Positions 5,294 to 7,056 of a stretch of 7,056 bases of DNA are shown here, in pieces. Below the pieces are notes generated by a model. That model searched no databases, was not told the origin of the DNA, and saw only the letters and a program-made list of their open reading frames with translations. Both the position numbers and the translations under genes were made by a program. Each line of letters starts with the position of its first letter. Position 1 is the first letter of the stretch. This DNA is from Candidatus Aenigmatarchaeota archaeon (GTDB lineage: Archaea > Aenigmatarchaeota > Aenigmatarchaeia > QMZP01 > QMZT01): positions 1 to 7,056 of the forward strand of contig JAGMCY010000013.1 in assembly GCA_023128965.1 (NCBI GenBank), given 5' to 3'.

Positions 5294-6622
5294 TTATCTC
5301 CCTATCTTCTTGAAGCCCGTGTATTTCGAAAGAACTTTCGGGATCTTAATGCTCCCGTCACTCTGCTGGTAGTTTTCGAGGATCGCAACCATCGTCCGCT
5401 GGGTAGCGAGTGCGGTCGAGTTAATGGTATGGGGGTTTTCGCGCTTGCCTCCCTTCCTTTCGAGCTTTATCCCGAGTTTCCTGGACTGGTAATCCGTGCA
5501 GTTCGAGCAGGAAACGACCTCGCGGAACCTCCCCTGGGACGGCATCCATACTTCAAGGTCGTATTTTAGAGAGGCGTTGTCGTTCATCTCCCCCGAACAT
5601 ATCGACATGACCCTGTAGGGGAGCTCGAGTTTCTGGTGGAGGGTTTCCGCGTTCTTGATCAATCTATGGAACCACTCTTCCGAATCTTCCGGCCTGCAGA
5701 AAACGAACTGCTCCACCTTGTCGAACTGGTGAACGCGAAATATCCCTTTCGTATCCTTTCCGTGCGAACCCGCTTCTCTCCGGAAGTTCGTGGAGAAGCC
5801 CACGTATTTTATAGGGAGGGAATTCTCCTTGAAGGTCTCTCCCATGTGGTAGGAAGCGAGTGTCTGCTCCGCGGTCGCTATGAGGAACAGGTCTTCCTTG
5901 TCTATCTTGTAGAGCTGACTCTCGAAATCCGAGAGTTCGGCAGCTCCGGCCATCGCCGGTTTCTGGAGCATGAAGGGAGTCCACATCGGAGAGAATCCCT
6001 GCTTGGTCAGGAAGTCCAGCGAGAATTTTATGAGGGCGAGGTTTAGTGAGACTAGCTCGTTTTTCAGGTAGTAGAAGCGAGCGCCCGAGAGTTTCGAGGC
6101 TCTCGCGATATCCGCAAGGTCGAGTTTTTCGAGCAGATCCACGTGGCTTTTCGGCTTGAATTTCAGCGTCCGGAAGTCCAGCATCCCGCGCGTATCCCTC
6201 TTGAAGGCCTCCAAGTCCTTGAGGAGAACGGAAGGCCTTCCCCACGTACGAATGAATTTGTTTTCCACTTCCGTGTCCCCCTTGTTTACATCCTTGTGCA
6301 GTATGTTCCCTACATTGTAACGGTAGAAATCGCGCTTGGCGAGATGTTCACCAGCTTTCTTATCGCTGTTCTCTATCTCTCTGTTTATCCTTCTCATCTC
6401 TTCGATTTTCTTTTTCGTCCGTTTCCCTGATTTTTTCAGCTCTGCTATCTGCCTCGAAACCACGTTCCTTCTGTGTTTGAGGTCTTCGACCCTCTTCAAA
6501 ACGTTCCTCCATTTATTATCGTATTCTATCACCCTGTCCACGAGTTTCGGGTCCTTTAACCTCTTCTTCTCGGATTCGCGGATTATTCCTGGGTTCTCCC
6601 TGAAAATCCGAATGTCAAGCAT
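5294..6622 (-). CDS. serS: Seryl-tRNA synthetase (canonical class II)
   Basis: Charges tRNA-Ser with serine using ATP. From the ATG at 6622 it has 442 residues. The N-terminal coiled-coil arm that grips the tRNA long variable arm spans about 16-105 and is rich in Lys, Arg and Glu. The catalytic domain shows motif 1 (GFSPMWTPFM, near 209), the TAE serine-site loop (250-252), motif 2 (NFRREAGSHGKDTKGIFR, near 279-296, followed by VHQFDKVEQF), and motif 3 (NSTALATQRTMVAILENYQ, near 401-419, with its arginine at 409). VSCSNCTDYQSRKLGI, GSHG and NSTALAT resemble the archaeal/eukaryotic branch more than bacterial enzymes, and it is not the divergent methanogen type. MLDI is the family's usual N-terminus, and GTGAGG (6629-6634) six bases upstream supports this start; a GTG at 6634 overlapping the apt stop would add four residues. 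Confidence 0.95.
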   Translation of the reverse strand: MLDIRIFRENPGIIRESEKKRLKDPKLVDRVIEYDNKWRNVLKRVEDLKHRRNVVSRQIAELKKSGKRTKKKIEEMRRINREIENSDKKAGEHLAKRDFYRYNVGNILHKDVNKGDTEVENKFIRTWGRPSVLLKDLEAFKRDTRGMLDFRTLKFKPKSHVDLLEKLDLADIARASKLSGARFYYLKNELVSLNLALIKFSLDFLTKQGFSPMWTPFMLQKPAMAGAAELSDFESQLYKIDKEDLFLIATAEQTLASYHMGETFKENSLPIKYVGFSTNFRREAGSHGKDTKGIFRVHQFDKVEQFVFCRPEDSEEWFHRLIKNAETLHQKLELPYRVMSICSGEMNDNASLKYDLEVWMPSQGRFREVVSCSNCTDYQSRKLGIKLERKGGKRENPHTINSTALATQRTMVAILENYQQSDGSIKIPKVLSKYTGFKKIGR

Positions 6623-6628
6623 ACCATT

Positions 6629-6634
6629 CCTCAC
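6629..6634 (-). promoter_or_regulatory. Shine-Dalgarno site of serS overlapping the apt stop
   Basis: GTGAGG on the - strand, within the longer GGAGTGAGG, lies 6 bases before the ATG at 6622 and contains the TGA stop of apt. It supports the ATG start of serS and suggests coupled translation. Confidence 0.5.
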
Positions 6635-7056
6635 TCCTCTTTTTCATAATTCACAAGCGTGAATAAGTCGTATTTCCTAAGCTTTTTCCTGCCCTTAAGG
6701 AAGCCGAGCTCTATGAGTATCGCTATCCCAACGATGTTTCCTCCAAGCCTCTCTATGAGCTTCACGGCCGCTTTCATCGTCCCGCCTGTCGCCAGCAAAT
6801 CATCAACCAGGAGGACCTTTTCCCCCCTTTCTATTGAATCCTCATGTACTTCGAACGCGTCCTTCGAATACTCCGTATCGAATTCCTCCCTGATCTTCTT
6901 CCAGGGCAGCTTCCCCGGCTTTCGCAAAGGGACGAACCCCGCGTGGAGTTCGTGCGCAATAACGGAGCCGAAAATGAAGCCCCTGCTCTCGGCTGAGACC
7001 ACCTTGTCTATCTTCTTCCCCTTGAATTTCGTTAGCATCTCCCTGATAGCGTAACG
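6631..7056 (-). CDS. apt: Adenine phosphoribosyltransferase (5' partial)
   Basis: Salvages adenine by joining it to PRPP to give AMP and pyrophosphate in the cytoplasm. The frame is open to the right window edge (RYAIREMLTKF...), and family members begin about 35-40 residues earlier, so the ATG at 7038 is internal and the true start lies outside. The 141 visible residues include ESRGFIFG (23-30), the RKPGKLPW segment (45-52), the EEFDTEY region, and the PRPP-binding VLLVDDLLATGGT (81-93). They end with the family's IAILIELGFLKGRKKL and LFTLVNY. The KLPW and LGFLKGRKKL segments favour an adenine enzyme over hypoxanthine/guanine relatives, although archaeal members of this fold can have mixed specificity. 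It is the first visible gene of the leftward operon; its TGA lies within the serS Shine-Dalgarno site. Confidence 0.92.
   Translation of the reverse strand, partial: RYAIREMLTKFKGKKIDKVVSAESRGFIFGSVIAHELHAGFVPLRKPGKLPWKKIREEFDTEYSKDAFEVHEDSIERGEKVLLVDDLLATGGTMKAAVKLIERLGGNIVGIAILIELGFLKGRKKLRKYDLFTLVNYEKEE

Noticed and set aside
5664..6245. Long open frame (193 codons) antisense-frame to serS on the same strand
   Set aside because: It is the shifted frame of serS, with an arginine/glycine/proline-rich translation, no recognisable domain, and full overlap with a certain gene.

Overview
The window reads as archaeal chromosome. It carries an RNase P Rpp21/Rpr2-type subunit, a DUF106 (YidC/EMC3-like) membrane insertase next to an archaeal AdkA-type adenylate kinase homologue, a PGI/PMI of the kind described in Crenarchaeota, and a seryl-tRNA synthetase whose motifs match the archaeal/eukaryotic branch. 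TATA boxes of archaeal form lie about 27 bases upstream of several starts, some transcripts look leaderless, and GGTG-type Shine-Dalgarno sites occur. Gaps are only 2 to 21 bases within the operons. Several short unknown membrane proteins and this compactness would fit a DPANN-type archaeon, but that placement is inference.

Left part (1-2332): three small multi-pass membrane proteins on the + strand, at 1-578 (5' end outside the window), 588-1043 and 1781-2332. They share a recognisable core and appear to be diverged tandem paralogues. In the first, the last two membrane helices seem to be replaced by a soluble helical domain. Between the second and third lies a - strand gene (1047-1580) for a soluble, mostly helical protein of unknown function. 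It is divergent from the third paralogue, and the shared 200-base promoter region holds two clear TATA boxes and a perfect 10-bp inverted repeat.

Middle (2407-3002, + strand): the RNase P subunit gene, followed after 5 bases by a small two-helix membrane protein.

Right part (3011-7056, - strand, transcribed right to left): apt (5' end outside the window) - serS - PGI/PMI - AdkA-like - DUF106 insertase, with short gaps. It mixes purine salvage, tRNA charging, sugar phosphate metabolism and membrane protein insertion. The two most notable points are that the AdkA homologue has lost its P-loop glycines and the arginine-rich lid, so it is probably not an active kinase, and that its insertase neighbour carries an approximately 85-residue outside loop with four N-glycosylation sequons and a calcium-loop-like acidic motif. 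No CRISPR array, tRNA, rRNA or insertion sequence was seen, and no stretch over 300 bases lacks a gene.
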